Shown here piece by piece: positions 10,635 through 18,856 of a stretch of DNA of 64,000 nucleotides (the first letter of the stretch is position 1; each line of letters starts with the position of its first letter). A program made the position numbers and the translations under genes. The stretch comes from Candidatus Altimarinota bacterium. GTDB taxonomy: Bacteria > Cyanobacteriota > Cyanobacteriia > Cyanobacteriales > Microcystaceae. The stretch lies in the NCBI GenBank assembly GCA_012031035.1, contig JAAUUT010000014.1, forward strand, positions 1-64,000. The letters run 5' to 3'. Under the pieces are notes generated by a model, which was given only the letters and a program-made list of their open reading frames with translations, did not search any database and was not told the origin of the DNA.

Positions 10635-10651
10635 ATGGTAATTTTTACCAT
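10635..10651. promoter_or_regulatory. Palindrome upstream of nadA, possible operator
   Basis: ATGGTAA (10635-10641) and TTACCAT (10645-10651) are perfect inverted arms with a 3-nt spacer. The site is about 40 bp before the nadA start, where a promoter would lie. Flanking AT-rich bases extend the symmetry imperfectly. The half-site spacing does not fit NtcA (GTA-N8-TAC). A dedicated NAD-metabolism repressor is possible but unproven. Confidence 0.35.
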
Positions 10652-10843
10652 TAATATTATAGCCGATTTTTATCGCGATCGGAGGAATGATGAATTATGA
10701 ATGATGAATTATGAAAATTAGCAGTTCAGACGTTCAATAGTAAATTGAACTCCGCCGCGCAGACATCTCTGATTTCGTAGCTTGCCTCTCCTTTTTGAAT
10801 GCAGCGCGACTTCTAACTTTCCCAAGGCTTCTGAATTCTGTAC

Positions 10844-10867
10844 AGACGCGATATATCGCGTCTCTAC
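10844..10867. repeat. Dispersed palindrome GACGCGATATATCGCGTC, copy 1
   Basis: A perfect 20-bp palindrome (10844-10863) followed by CTAC. The same 24 bp recur at 23978-24001. It is intergenic in both cases, a short repeat family distinct from TAGTGCGAG. Confidence 0.8.
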
Positions 10868-11002
10868 GACTTCCGACTTTTCTTGTCTCCTACCTTAGAT
10901 AGAGCTATGAACTTAATAGTGACGATAGCATTACTGTGAACTTAGTTGATTTTAGTGGCCAGCAAATTTGCTCGAATACCTCTGATAAACCTGCTTAGAT
11001 TG

Positions 11003-11902
11003 ATGATTATGAATCAGCCACTTTCTGAAGATAAAGAACAACTAATACGAACTAAAGCTTACGAAATTTGGCAATCTAATGGTGCTCAATACGGAGGTCC
11101 TAATTTGGATTGGTATCAAGCTCAAAAAATAGTAGAAAGAGAACAATCTAAAACAAGCGATATTGTTGTAAAAAACCTAGAAACAAGGAGACAAATCATG
11201 AACGCAGATAAGTTTTACGAACCATTAAACACTTTACAAAAAATGACTTTTAAGTATTGGCCTGGCTTTGGGGTGACAAAAGTACAGGAAAACTTGCTTC
11301 AAGATAGCTTAAAATTTCAATCTAAATTCGTTCAAATGTATGTAGATACCCAATTCTCTTTGTGGAAAAATTATTTTGATGCCTTAAATTCTTATACAAG
11401 TTGGTTTGGCAAAGTTCAGGATAAAACTGTTGCTACTATCGTTGATGCTCATGAAAAAGCCACGAATTATACAGAACGTAAACCTAGTTATTCTGAGGTT
11501 CGAGAAGCTGCAAACAATTCGATTAAACTATACGAAGAACAATTAGTTGCCAAGAAAAACCGCCAACAAGTTGGGGAAGTGGTGCTAGGAAAAACGGTTG
11601 TTGCTGAAACGGCTTTTGTTTCTGTTCCGGTGGAAAAAGAGCGAATTATTATAAAACATAAAGAGCCAAGAGAAGTTAAGCAACCTATTGCTTTTGATGA
11701 AACAGCTTTTTATCAAGGTGAAATAACTCGACTAAAAGTTTATGAAGAAACAGCAGATATTAGTAAAGAAGTTGTTCTGGCTGACGAAGTAACCATAACC
11801 AAAGAAGTAGAAAGTAATTTAGTAACAGCAGAAGAGATTCTGCGACGCGAGAAGCTAGAACTATATACTGAAGGAAATGCAATTATTGAGGATAGACCGT
11901 AA
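11003..11902 (+). CDS. DUF2934 - phasin-like - DUF2382 (YsnF/AvaK-type) stress protein
   Basis: The protein has three parts. The N-terminus (KEQLIRTKAYEIWQSNG) resembles the DUF2934 helix pair. The middle has long amphipathic helices (LKFQSKFVQMYVDTQFSLWKNY) that recall phasins. The C-terminus (RLKVYEETADISKEVVLADEV) is a beta-rich repeat of the DUF2382 type seen in YsnF and AvaK stress proteins. ATG 11003 or 11009 is a better start than the upstream TTG at 10946, whose extra residues look unrelated; neither has a strong ribosome site. Role inferred: stress or akinete/storage-granule association. Not experimentally known here. Confidence 0.65.
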   Translation: MIMNQPLSEDKEQLIRTKAYEIWQSNGAQYGGPNLDWYQAQKIVEREQSKTSDIVVKNLETRRQIMNADKFYEPLNTLQKMTFKYWPGFGVTKVQENLLQDSLKFQSKFVQMYVDTQFSLWKNYFDALNSYTSWFGKVQDKTVATIVDAHEKATNYTERKPSYSEVREAANNSIKLYEEQLVAKKNRQQVGEVVLGKTVVAETAFVSVPVEKERIIIKHKEPREVKQPIAFDETAFYQGEITRLKVYEETADISKEVVLADEVTITKEVESNLVTAEEILRREKLELYTEGNAIIEDRP

Positions 11903-11921
11903 TCAAGCGCGACCAATGACC

Positions 11922-11973
11922 AGTTATTAGTTTCATCGTTACTTCTAAGTATAGGAATTGATAACTAATAACT
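11922..11973. repeat. Inverted repeat AGTTATTAGTT...AACTAATAACT
   Basis: The 11-bp arms (11922-11932, 11963-11973) are perfect complements 30 nt apart, just past the stop of the 11003-11902 gene. The arm sequence matches the hairpin at 1-38, so it is probably a dispersed cyanobacterial small repeat, and it may help end transcription. Confidence 0.55.
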
Positions 11974-11998
11974 ATTTGCGGGTTGCTGAGTTAATTAA

Positions 11999-12037
11999 AA
12001 ATCCCATGCCTTTTCTACATGTTTAGGCATGGGATTT
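11999..12037 (-). terminator. Strong 12-bp hairpin between convergent genes
   Basis: AAATCCCATGCC (11999-12010) pairs perfectly with GGCATGGGATTT (12026-12037) around a 15-nt loop. On the minus strand the stem is followed by TTTTAATTAA, the shape of an intrinsic terminator for the small gene at 12132-12227. It could also stop plus-strand readthrough from the gene ending at 11902. Confidence 0.65.
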
Positions 12038-12131
12038 ATGTAAAGTTACTTAAAAATATTGGCTAATTAAAAATCAAAATGTTAATTGGTTGTGATTTTT
12101 TTATTAATAGGTTTTAGGTCGCTCTAAAAAA

Positions 12132-12227
12132 CTATTTCCTAAATAACGTAATCAGTCTAGGCAAAAACAAACAAACAGTTCCGTTAAATGCTGTCATTAA
12201 AGCTAATTCAACCCAATTCATTTCCAT
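12132..12227 (-). CDS. 31-residue single-span membrane mini-protein
   Basis: The frame from ATG 12227 to TAG 12132 encodes 31 residues beginning MEMNWVELALM. A hydrophobic stretch (about residues 5-22) is followed by PRLITLFRK, a positively charged end. AAGG lies upstream at a plausible ribosome-site distance, and a strong terminator hairpin follows (11999-12037). Size and shape match the one-helix subunits of photosystems, cytochrome b6f or NDH-1, but the sequence is not one I recognise (not PetG, PetL, PetN, PsbY or PsaM). A second in-frame ATG at 12221 would give 29 residues. Confidence 0.5.
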   Translation of the reverse strand: MEMNWVELALMTAFNGTVCLFLPRLITLFRK

Positions 12228-12473
12228 AGCTTTTACCTTAGTAAATGTGTATTTTTTATTATGGAGTTAAATGCTCGAAATCAAACTGCGATCGCCTTTG
12301 AATTTCTTTTGACAGTCATAATCTCTGCTTATGAGAATTAGGAATTTAGAGGCGAAATCGTTCTCATAACCTACTCTCATCTTTTGGATAAGCTCTACAA
12401 CGCCCCTGGACTATACCAGTAAACTGTAAGATTTATTTAATAGTTGCAATGATGAGAAGGGGTATATAACAGC

Positions 12474-14672
12474 ATGACAATTGCCAGCGCAATTCCCGCA
12501 TTTTGTCAAGGAATTCAACATTTTGGTAACAATTTACCGGATTTTGAGAAATATGGAAAAGAAGCCGCGATCGCGTCGGGAAAAAATGCGATCGCCTCGC
12601 CTAGAGATCTATCTGCCGTCTATCAAACCCTCCTCGCTGCGGATGCGTTGCGTTACCTAACCTTACAAACCACCGCAACCAAAGAATCGGGACATCCTGG
12701 CGGATTTGCCAGCATTGCTGACGGGATTGCCTCCCTAGTCATGTTGGGCTACAAAAACATTCTTACAGAAGTCGGACATCATGCCCCAGGATTTTACAGT
12801 ACCATGTTCCTCGATCGCTCTCTCGAAGACATGGGCATCAGCACCGTGCAACAATTAGGAGAACGATTTCGAGAAATGCACGGACTTCTAGGGCACTTAT
12901 CGGGACAAATCCCAGGACTTCTCAACCCCGCAGGCCCTCTCGGACAAGGACAGCATTTTGCGATGGCGGGAGCTAAATTGCATCCTGGGGTTCTCTTTCC
13001 CGTTACCATTGGCGACGGCGGTTTGGGCGAACCCTATATCATGAGTAGCTTTGCCCATTTCCATACCGCATATCCAGACGCAACCAATTTCCTCCCCATT
13101 TTGGTATGGAACGGCTATTCTCAAGAACATCACAGCATGGTTTCCACCAAAACCAACAAGGAAATGCTCGAATATTGGAAAGGCAATGGTTTCCAAGAAG
13201 TTATTTTAGTTAACGCCAAAGACTTCGACGATGTTAATCAGATAGGAGAATATGTCGATAGCACCAAATTTTCTTTCCAAAAACGTCTAGAATTTACTCA
13301 AGCTTTACTCGAAGCCGTCGATAAGGCCGCTAAATCTGCCTTGGGTGGCACGCTAACCGTTCTTATCGTCAAACAGCTTAAAGGCGCTGGCGTACACAAG
13401 CGTGGCGCACAATCTCATAACCTTTATCCTGGGGACAGTCTAGAACGAGATTACATCGTCAACGCCCTCAAAGAACGCGCCTTACCTCCCGAAGCTTGGG
13501 AATTGGTCAGAACCAACTTTGAACGTTCTTCTGGCGGTTCTGCGTCCCGTCAAGTCGTTACCGAAAAAGAATTACCTTTACCCGATTTAGGCACGCTACC
13601 CCTCAACGAATTCCCCGTCAAAGGCGATAAAAAAGTTGCCACGACAGCAATGGGAGAATTAGTCGTTCATGTTGGCAAAAAAGATCCTAACTTTGTCGTT
13701 ACCAACGCCGATGGCAATGCAGCATCGGGGATCAATAACATCAACGTCGGACTCAAAATCGTTCATCCTACCCTTGACGATACCTATTTCCAAGCGCCTC
13801 AAGGTCAAGTATACGAACCCCTCAGCGAAGATGCTTGTGCGGGTTTGGCGGTTGCATTAGCCTTGTTTGGTGCGAGGACTTTGTGGTGTTCCTACGAATC
13901 CTTTGTTATTAATGGTTTACCCATTTGGCAAACGGTAACGCAGGCAATGACAGAATTGCGCCGCCCGACTCCTTCTACGATTACCTTATTTACCGCTGGG
14001 GCACTCGAACAAGGACGCAATGGCTGGACTCACCAGCGTCCAGAAGTAGAAAATTATTTTGCTTCTATGATGCGCAATGGCAATGTATTTCCTTTATTCC
14101 CTTGCGATGCCAATAGCATCCAGGCGTGTTACGAATGGGCATTAGGAACTAAGAATAAGGGCATTACTATTACAGCAAGTAAGTCTGCTTTACCCGTCCT
14201 CACGACTCTCGAACAAACCCGTCAAGCATTGCAAGATGGTGGCGTGGTAATACACGAAAGCGAAGGGAAGAAAAAAGTTACCTTTGCTGTTATTGGCGAT
14301 ATGACTTTGATTCCCGTTTTCGATGCAGCATCGCAACTCGAAAAAGAAGGGGTTGGAGTGCGGATTGTTTCCGTTATCAATCCCCGTCGCTTGTATCGTC
14401 CCCACGATGTAGCATGGGACACTTGCACCGAATCCGACAGTCATTTCTTAGATGATGCAGGGTTTGAACGTTTATTTGGCGGCGATGCTGTAATTGGCGT
14501 TACTGGTGGTGCGAGTGGGATGTTAGAACCCATTATGTTACGCAGTACGGCTAAGCGAGATACTTTCGCTTGGAAGCGCGGCGAGACAACTGCAAGCGCG
14601 GGTCAAATCATGGCGTTTAATGGTTTGACGGCTGAAAATCTAGCGAAACGCGCCGTTGAGTTGCTTAGTTAA
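12474..14672 (+). CDS. Phosphoketolase, short cyanobacterial type
   Basis: Phosphoketolase splits xylulose-5-phosphate (and fructose-6-phosphate) with phosphate to acetyl phosphate, using thiamine diphosphate. At 732 residues it is shorter than the usual ~800-residue Xfp and resembles the second cyanobacterial phosphoketolase form. Seen: ESGHPGG near residue 68, the VGHHAPGF active-site loop, the diphosphate-binding IGDGGLGEP with downstream asparagine, the QEHHS histidines, and KGAGVHKRG. ATG 12474 has AGAAGGGG about 9 nt upstream. A hairpin at 14712-14750 follows the stop. It is a single transcription unit. The gene may provide an acetyl-CoA bypass in the light or ferment sugars in the dark (inference). 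Confidence 0.88.
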   Translation: MTIASAIPAFCQGIQHFGNNLPDFEKYGKEAAIASGKNAIASPRDLSAVYQTLLAADALRYLTLQTTATKESGHPGGFASIADGIASLVMLGYKNILTEVGHHAPGFYSTMFLDRSLEDMGISTVQQLGERFREMHGLLGHLSGQIPGLLNPAGPLGQGQHFAMAGAKLHPGVLFPVTIGDGGLGEPYIMSSFAHFHTAYPDATNFLPILVWNGYSQEHHSMVSTKTNKEMLEYWKGNGFQEVILVNAKDFDDVNQIGEYVDSTKFSFQKRLEFTQALLEAVDKAAKSALGGTLTVLIVKQLKGAGVHKRGAQSHNLYPGDSLERDYIVNALKERALPPEAWELVRTNFERSSGGSASRQVVTEKELPLPDLGTLPLNEFPVKGDKKVATTAMGELVVHVGKKDPNFVVTNADGNAASGINNINVGLKIVHPTLDDTYFQAPQGQVYEPLSEDACAGLAVALALFGARTLWCSYESFVINGLPIWQTVTQAMTELRRPTPSTITLFTAGALEQGRNGWTHQRPEVENYFASMMRNGNVFPLFPCDANSIQACYEWALGTKNKGITITASKSALPVLTTLEQTRQALQDGGVVIHESEGKKKVTFAVIGDMTLIPVFDAASQLEKEGVGVRIVSVINPRRLYRPHDVAWDTCTESDSHFLDDAGFERLFGGDAVIGVTGGASGMLEPIMLRSTAKRDTFAWKRGETTASAGQIMAFNGLTAENLAKRAVELLS

Positions 14673-14711
14673 TCGCGATCGGGCAAAGCCGATTGCTTTC
14701 ATTTAGTTTAA

Positions 14712-14750
14712 ATTAGCTCCTATCGAAGTTTTACTAAGATAGGAGCTAAT
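14712..14750 (+). terminator. 13-bp hairpin after phosphoketolase
   Basis: ATTAGCTCCTATC (14712-14724) and GATAGGAGCTAAT (14738-14750) are perfect complements around a 13-nt loop, 40 bp past the stop at 14672. No T-tract follows, so it may block exonuclease or need another factor for termination. The region from 14751 to 15027 holds no clear gene. Confidence 0.55.
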
Positions 14751-15027
14751 GTATTGGGATGACTTCTGGCAAGATATTAAGTTATAAAGATAAACCTCGT
14801 CAGTTATTCTAGAAAAAGAATTTTTACTTCGCTTTGAGCTAATGTTCGTTAGACCTCTTGCAAAAATTAGTTATTACCTTCCAAATATGAAGGGAAGAGA
14901 AAAGGTTAAAGACTTCGCCTGGAGAAAGGATCGAGAGGAATGGGGAAAACTTTCATTTCTATTTTCTCTTTTACACTTTCCCCTTGTTGCTAAAAAAGTG
15001 CCTTTTTCCTCCTTCTGCAAGAAGTCT

Positions 15028-16584
15028 ATGAATCGATCGCGTTTTTCTGGCTGGTTTCAAAGGTCAATTGTCTCTCTTCTGCTCATGGTGTTCGTCTGGA
15101 ACGCTATGCCAGCAACCGCTCAAGCTCGCAGCGAAACGATAGTAGCCGCTCAATCGATTCAACCCTATTTAGAAGAAGTTATCGATCGCGTTACCGAATT
15201 TCGTTTAGACAATGGGATGAAGTTTATTGTCTTAGAAAATAAGGAAGCACCTGTTGTTTCTTTTGTGACTTATGCTAACGTTGGCGGTGCTAACGAACCC
15301 GATGGAAAAACAGGTGTTGCACATTTCCTCGAACATTTGGCTTTTAAAGGAACCAAACAAATTGGAACGACCGATTACGCAGCAGAAGCCAAAATCTTTG
15401 CTCGTCAAGACGAACTTTTTGACAAAATTAAGGCATCAAAAGCCGCAGGAAAAGAAAAAGATTTGACCCAACTCGAACAAGAGTTCGCACAACTGGAAAA
15501 AGAAGCCGAAAAATACGTAAAACAAAACGAATTCGGTCGCATTGTCGAACAAGCAGGCGGCGAGGGATTAAACGCTTTTACCTCGGCTGACGAAACCGCC
15601 TATTTCTATAGCTTCCCTTCTAATAAAGTAGAATTGTGGATGTCTTTGGAATCAGAACGATTTCTAGAACCCGTTTTCCGAGAATTTTTTAAAGAAAGAG
15701 AGGTCATTCTCGAAGAACGACGCTTGAGAACCGATAATAATCCCTTGGGACAGATGATGGAAGCCTTTATCGATAAAGCATTTTCTGTCCATCCCTATAA
15801 GCGTCCCGTCATCGGTTATGACGAAGACATTCGCAACCTGACGCGAGAAGATGTCAGACAATTTTTCGATACCTATTATCAACCCAATAATATAACCGTT
15901 GCGATCGCGGGAGATGTCGAGCCAACCCAAATTCAAAAATTAGCGCAAGTCTATTTCGGACGCTATGCGGCAAAATCCAAACCGCCAGAAGTTACAAAAG
16001 TAGAACCCAAACAAACCCAAACACAAGAAGTCACCTTAGAATTACCCTCGCAACCTTGGTATTTAGAAGGCTATCATCGTCCGCAACTCAATCATCCCGA
16101 TAACGCTATTTATGAAGTCATTGCTGGGTTAATGAGTAATGGTCGCACCTCTCGCCTCTATAAATCGTTGGTGGAACAGAAGCAAGTGGCACTTTCAGCG
16201 CAAGGATTTAACGGATTCCCAGGCAACAAATATCCTAATTTAATGCTGTTCTACGCCTTAACCGCCCCCAATACAACCGTTGAGAAGGTAGCCCAGGCAT
16301 TAAATATAGAACTAGAACGAATCAAAAATGAACCCGTCGCGCAACAAGAGTTAGAAAAAGTCCAAAATCAACTGAGAGCAGATTTATTGCGCAGTTTAGA
16401 TTCTAATCTGGGTATGGCAAAGTTATTAGCAGAGTACGATATTAAAACCGGCAACTGGCGCAATGTATTTAAGCAGCTAGATGCGATCTCGTCTGTTACC
16501 CCTGCCGAGATCCAAAGAGTCGCCAAAGCCACTTTTACGCCCGAAAATCGCACGGTTGGGCGTTTGTTAAACAAGCAGGGTTAA
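15028..16584 (+). CDS. M16 zinc protease, catalytic partner
   Basis: With ATG 15028 the protein has a clean signal peptide (SLLLMVFVWNAMPATAQA) and about 518 residues; the open frame upstream to 14842 looks unrelated. The inverted zinc motif HFLEH lies at residues 99-103, and KEREVILEE holds the expected distal glutamate. A lysine/glutamate-rich insertion of about 50 residues sits between them. The C-terminal half lacks a clear arginine-tyrosine substrate pair. The gene is 4 bp upstream of a second M16 gene that has the opposite deficit, so they likely form a periplasmic heterodimer that degrades or processes peptides. Confidence 0.9.
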   Translation: MNRSRFSGWFQRSIVSLLLMVFVWNAMPATAQARSETIVAAQSIQPYLEEVIDRVTEFRLDNGMKFIVLENKEAPVVSFVTYANVGGANEPDGKTGVAHFLEHLAFKGTKQIGTTDYAAEAKIFARQDELFDKIKASKAAGKEKDLTQLEQEFAQLEKEAEKYVKQNEFGRIVEQAGGEGLNAFTSADETAYFYSFPSNKVELWMSLESERFLEPVFREFFKEREVILEERRLRTDNNPLGQMMEAFIDKAFSVHPYKRPVIGYDEDIRNLTREDVRQFFDTYYQPNNITVAIAGDVEPTQIQKLAQVYFGRYAAKSKPPEVTKVEPKQTQTQEVTLELPSQPWYLEGYHRPQLNHPDNAIYEVIAGLMSNGRTSRLYKSLVEQKQVALSAQGFNGFPGNKYPNLMLFYALTAPNTTVEKVAQALNIELERIKNEPVAQQELEKVQNQLRADLLRSLDSNLGMAKLLAEYDIKTGNWRNVFKQLDAISSVTPAEIQRVAKATFTPENRTVGRLLNKQG

Positions 16585-16588
16585 AGAA

Positions 16589-18055
16589 ATGAAAAAACGT
16601 CTTAAAATTTTTAACTGGCTGAGAATAGTTCTTATTTCAATCTTGCTAGTTTTTGTCTGTCGTTTTCCAGCTTCCGCTCAAACTCCTCAATCTTATACAG
16701 AATTAGAATTTTCTGCCCCACCAACGATTAAAATTCCCAAATACGAACGCTATGAGTTGAAGAACGGTATTATCGTTTATTTGATGGAAGACCATCAACT
16801 GCCCTTGGTTGGCGGGAGCATTATGATTCATACTGGCTCTCGCTTAGAACCACTCCAGAAAGTCGGGTTAGCCGAAATTACTGGTACAGTAATGCGTAGC
16901 GGCGGAACTCAACAACATCCAGCCGACGAATTAAATCGAATTTTAGAACAACGAGCAGCCGTTGTAGAAACGGGAATCGGCACGACATCGGGAACAGCTA
17001 ACTTTAGCGCACTCAGCGAAGATCTCGATACCGTCTTCAATTTATTTGCAGAAGTCATTCGCTATCCCGCTTTTGCGCCCGACAAGCTAGAATTAGCTAA
17101 AACTCAACAAAAAGGCGCGATCGCGCGTCGCAATGACGACCCTGGCGATATTGCCAGTCGCGAGTTTCAAAAGCTGATTTACGGGGAAACTAGCCCCTAT
17201 GCTCGTACAGTAGAGTATGCCACCCTGGATAATATTTCTCGCGAGGATGTCATTGACTTCTATAAAACTCAAATCAGTCCAGATAAGACGATTTTGGGAA
17301 TTACGGGAGATTTTGAACCAACCGAGATGAAAGCGCTAATCGAAAAAGCCTTTGGAGATTGGCAAACCCCAGCAACTAATTCAGCACAATCGCTTCCTTC
17401 CGCTTCTCAGAAATATCAAGGCGGCGTATTTTTTGTAGATCTACCGCAATTGACGCAAAGCACAATTTTACTCGGTCATCTGGGAGGAGAATTTAAAAAT
17501 CCCGACTATCCCCATTTAAGCGTGTTAAATGGAATGTTGAATGGATTTGGCGGACGCTTATTTAACGATTTGCGATCGCGCCAGGGACTAGCTTACTCGG
17601 TTTATGGCTACTGGGATCCCAGATTTGATTATCCTGGCATTTTTATAGCAGGAGGACAAACGCGATCGCAAGCAACGGTTCCTTTTATAGAGTCTCTCCT
17701 TGCAGAAATCGAACGAGTTCGTACTACCCCGATTGCAGAAACAGAACTCGCGTTTGCGAAAGATTCAATCCTCAATTCTTTTGTCTTTAACTTTGAGAAT
17801 CCCAGTCAAACCCTATCGCGATTGATGCGTTACGAATACTTTGGCTATCCCAAAGATTTTATCTTCCAATATCAAAAAGGAGTTCAAGCAACGACTATTG
17901 AAGATGTTCGGCGCGTCGCCCAAAAATATTTACAACGCGATCGCATCGTGACTTTAGTAGTCGGAAATGCTCAAGAAATTCAACCGCCTTTAACGAATTT
18001 GGGTGCAGAAGTCAAAACCGTCGATATTTCAATTCCGCAACCCAAACAAACTTAG
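16589..18055 (+). CDS. M16 peptidase-like protein, non-catalytic partner
   Basis: This 488-residue protein has a signal peptide ending near FPASAQ. At the place of the zinc motif it reads GLAEITGTVMRSGG, so all three zinc-site residues are missing. Its C-terminal half has the conserved RLFNDLRSRQGLAYSVYG, carrying the arginine and tyrosine that position substrate in M16 enzymes. It starts 4 bp after the catalytic partner, so the two are surely co-translated. The last bases of the gene are part of a 27-bp sequence repeated at 18857-18883, beyond the toxin-antitoxin insertion. Confidence 0.88.
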   Translation: MKKRLKIFNWLRIVLISILLVFVCRFPASAQTPQSYTELEFSAPPTIKIPKYERYELKNGIIVYLMEDHQLPLVGGSIMIHTGSRLEPLQKVGLAEITGTVMRSGGTQQHPADELNRILEQRAAVVETGIGTTSGTANFSALSEDLDTVFNLFAEVIRYPAFAPDKLELAKTQQKGAIARRNDDPGDIASREFQKLIYGETSPYARTVEYATLDNISREDVIDFYKTQISPDKTILGITGDFEPTEMKALIEKAFGDWQTPATNSAQSLPSASQKYQGGVFFVDLPQLTQSTILLGHLGGEFKNPDYPHLSVLNGMLNGFGGRLFNDLRSRQGLAYSVYGYWDPRFDYPGIFIAGGQTRSQATVPFIESLLAEIERVRTTPIAETELAFAKDSILNSFVFNFENPSQTLSRLMRYEYFGYPKDFIFQYQKGVQATTIEDVRRVAQKYLQRDRIVTLVVGNAQEIQPPLTNLGAEVKTVDISIPQPKQT

Positions 18056-18068
18056 AAACTATGGATAA
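18042..18068 (+). repeat. 27-bp direct repeat, left copy
   Basis: The sequence starting CCAAACAAACTTAG covers the M16 stop codon and 13 bases after it. It recurs without a mismatch at 18857-18883, offset by 815 bp. The copies flank the toxin-antitoxin unit, so they mark an insertion or duplication. Confidence 0.9.
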
Positions 18069-18070
18069 AC

Positions 18071-18077
18071 GTTAGGC
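18071..18077. other. GTTAGGC, candidate attC R' box
   Basis: GTTAGGC fits the integron attC R' consensus GTTRRRY. It lies 3 bp beyond the left 27-bp repeat, at the left edge of the toxin-antitoxin unit. Its complement GCCTAAC occurs at 18781-18787 at the right edge. A 7-mer alone could be chance; the pairing is what matters. Confidence 0.4.
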
Positions 18078-18160
18078 ATTTAATCTACTCACCAGTTGTT
18101 CAAGGGCGGCATCATTGACAACTCATGTAGGATTGGCTAGTATGATAATCTAATCCTACC

Positions 18161-18179
18161 AAACTGTCTCGGACAGTTT
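18161..18179. promoter_or_regulatory. Inverted repeat upstream of the antitoxin, likely autoregulatory operator
   Basis: AAACTGTC (18161-18168) and GACAGTTT (18172-18179) are perfect arms with a 3-nt spacer, ending 6 bp before the antitoxin ATG. A second inverted pair, TAGGATT (18128-18134) and AATCCTA (18152-18158), brackets a TATGATAAT -10-like stretch. Ribbon-helix-helix antitoxins usually repress their own promoter through such sites. Confidence 0.55.
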
Positions 18180-18185
18180 ACAGCA

Positions 18186-18410
18186 ATGAGTAAGAAAGTC
18201 AGTATAACCTTGGACGACGAAGTTCTGGATTTTGTAGATCGGCTAGCAAGCAATCGTAGCAGCTTTATAAATGATGTTCTCTGGCGAGAGAAGAGGAGGG
18301 TTTTCATGAAAGAGCTAGAAGATGCTTATAAAGATCAGGCTAATGACCTAGAGTTCCAAGAAGAAATTTCTGTCTGGGATATTGCAGTGGGCGATGGTTT
18401 AAATGCCTAA
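18186..18410 (+). CDS. Antitoxin, ribbon-helix-helix type (MazE-like)
   Basis: This 74-residue protein begins KKVSITLDDEVLDFVDRLA, the beta strand and first helix of a ribbon-helix-helix DNA-binding fold, and ends in an acidic tail (DLEFQEEISVWDIAVGDGL) that should bind the toxin. It overlaps the toxin start by 8 bp, the usual antitoxin-first arrangement. A perfect inverted repeat sits just before its ATG. It belongs with the MazF/PemK gene that follows. Confidence 0.85.
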   Translation: MSKKVSITLDDEVLDFVDRLASNRSSFINDVLWREKRRVFMKELEDAYKDQANDLEFQEEISVWDIAVGDGLNA

Positions 18411-18786
18411 CGGAACCTTAACCTACAAGCGAGGAGAGATATGGTGGGTCGAGTTAAAACCCGTTGTTGGTCATGAAACCGATAAAGAGCGCCCTTGTCT
18501 GATTTTGCAAAACGACATTGGCAACCAAAATGGGACAACAACAATAGTTGCCCCCTTGTTGCCTGGAACAAAGACTTATCCGTTTGTTGTGAATGTTACA
18601 CCGACTGTACAGAATGGACTAAACGGAGATCGACACATCAACTTAAGTCAAATGAGGGCTATAGATGCTCAAAGAATTAAGAATAAACAGGGTGTTTTAG
18701 AAGACATTTATTGGGAAGAAATCGAGAAAGCAGTATGTATTGAGCTTGGTTTCAGTTTAGCGTTTAAGTCTTCACAGCTTGCCTAA
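18403..18786 (+). CDS. MazF/PemK-family endoribonuclease toxin
   Basis: The 127-residue protein has the family start KRGEIWWVELKPVVGHE followed by KERPCLILQND, the central VAPLLPGT strand and the NLSQMRAIDAQRI helix. MazF toxins cut mRNA at short specific sites. The antitoxin gene overlaps its first bases. The stop codon TAA at 18784-18786 lies inside GCCTAAC, which looks like an integron attC R'' box. The unit is flanked by 27-bp direct repeats. Secure as MazF family; cleavage site unknown. Confidence 0.92.
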   Translation: MPNGTLTYKRGEIWWVELKPVVGHETDKERPCLILQNDIGNQNGTTTIVAPLLPGTKTYPFVVNVTPTVQNGLNGDRHINLSQMRAIDAQRIKNKQGVLEDIYWEEIEKAVCIELGFSLAFKSSQLA

Positions 18787-18855
18787 CCAGCGCTTGAACA
18801 CGGAACGGAAATGAATGCTATCTGTTGAGGTAGACAAATCATCGCCGTCCGGTTA
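18781..18855 (+). other. attC-like element at the end of the toxin gene
   Basis: GCCTAAC (18781-18787) fits the attC R'' consensus RYYYAAC and is followed by CAGCGCTTGAACACGGAACGG. About 45 bases later comes GCCGTCCGGTTAA, which is roughly complementary to it with bulges, as in attC stems. The closing R' box is absent on the right, but GTTAGGC stands at the left edge of the unit (18071-18077). No integrase gene is in the window. Fits a cassette remnant lacking an integrase. Confidence 0.45.
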
Positions 18856-18856
18856 A

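Larger units (their letters stand above)
10596..11002. other. Intergenic region with repeats between divergent genes
   Basis: The 407-bp gap separates nadA (minus) from the DUF2934/DUF2382 gene (plus). It holds the palindrome at 10635-10651, tandem copies of ATGATGAATTATGA near 10687-10712, and the GACGCGATATATCGCGTC repeat at 10844-10867. No convincing gene. An open frame runs from a TTG at 10946 into the next gene, but that start lacks support. Confidence 0.5.

Noticed and set aside
10635-10651. Possible NtcA site (GTA...TAC)
   Set aside because: The spacing between GTA and TAC is 5, not the 8 that NtcA requires.
10946-11002. Upstream TTG start extending the DUF2934/DUF2382 gene
   Set aside because: The extra residues do not match the family and there is no ribosome site; ATG 11003 or 11009 fits the DUF2934 start.
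14842-15027. N-terminal extension of the M16 protease
   Set aside because: ATG 15028 gives an immediate signal peptide; the 62 preceding residues are charged, mixed sequence unlike a leader.
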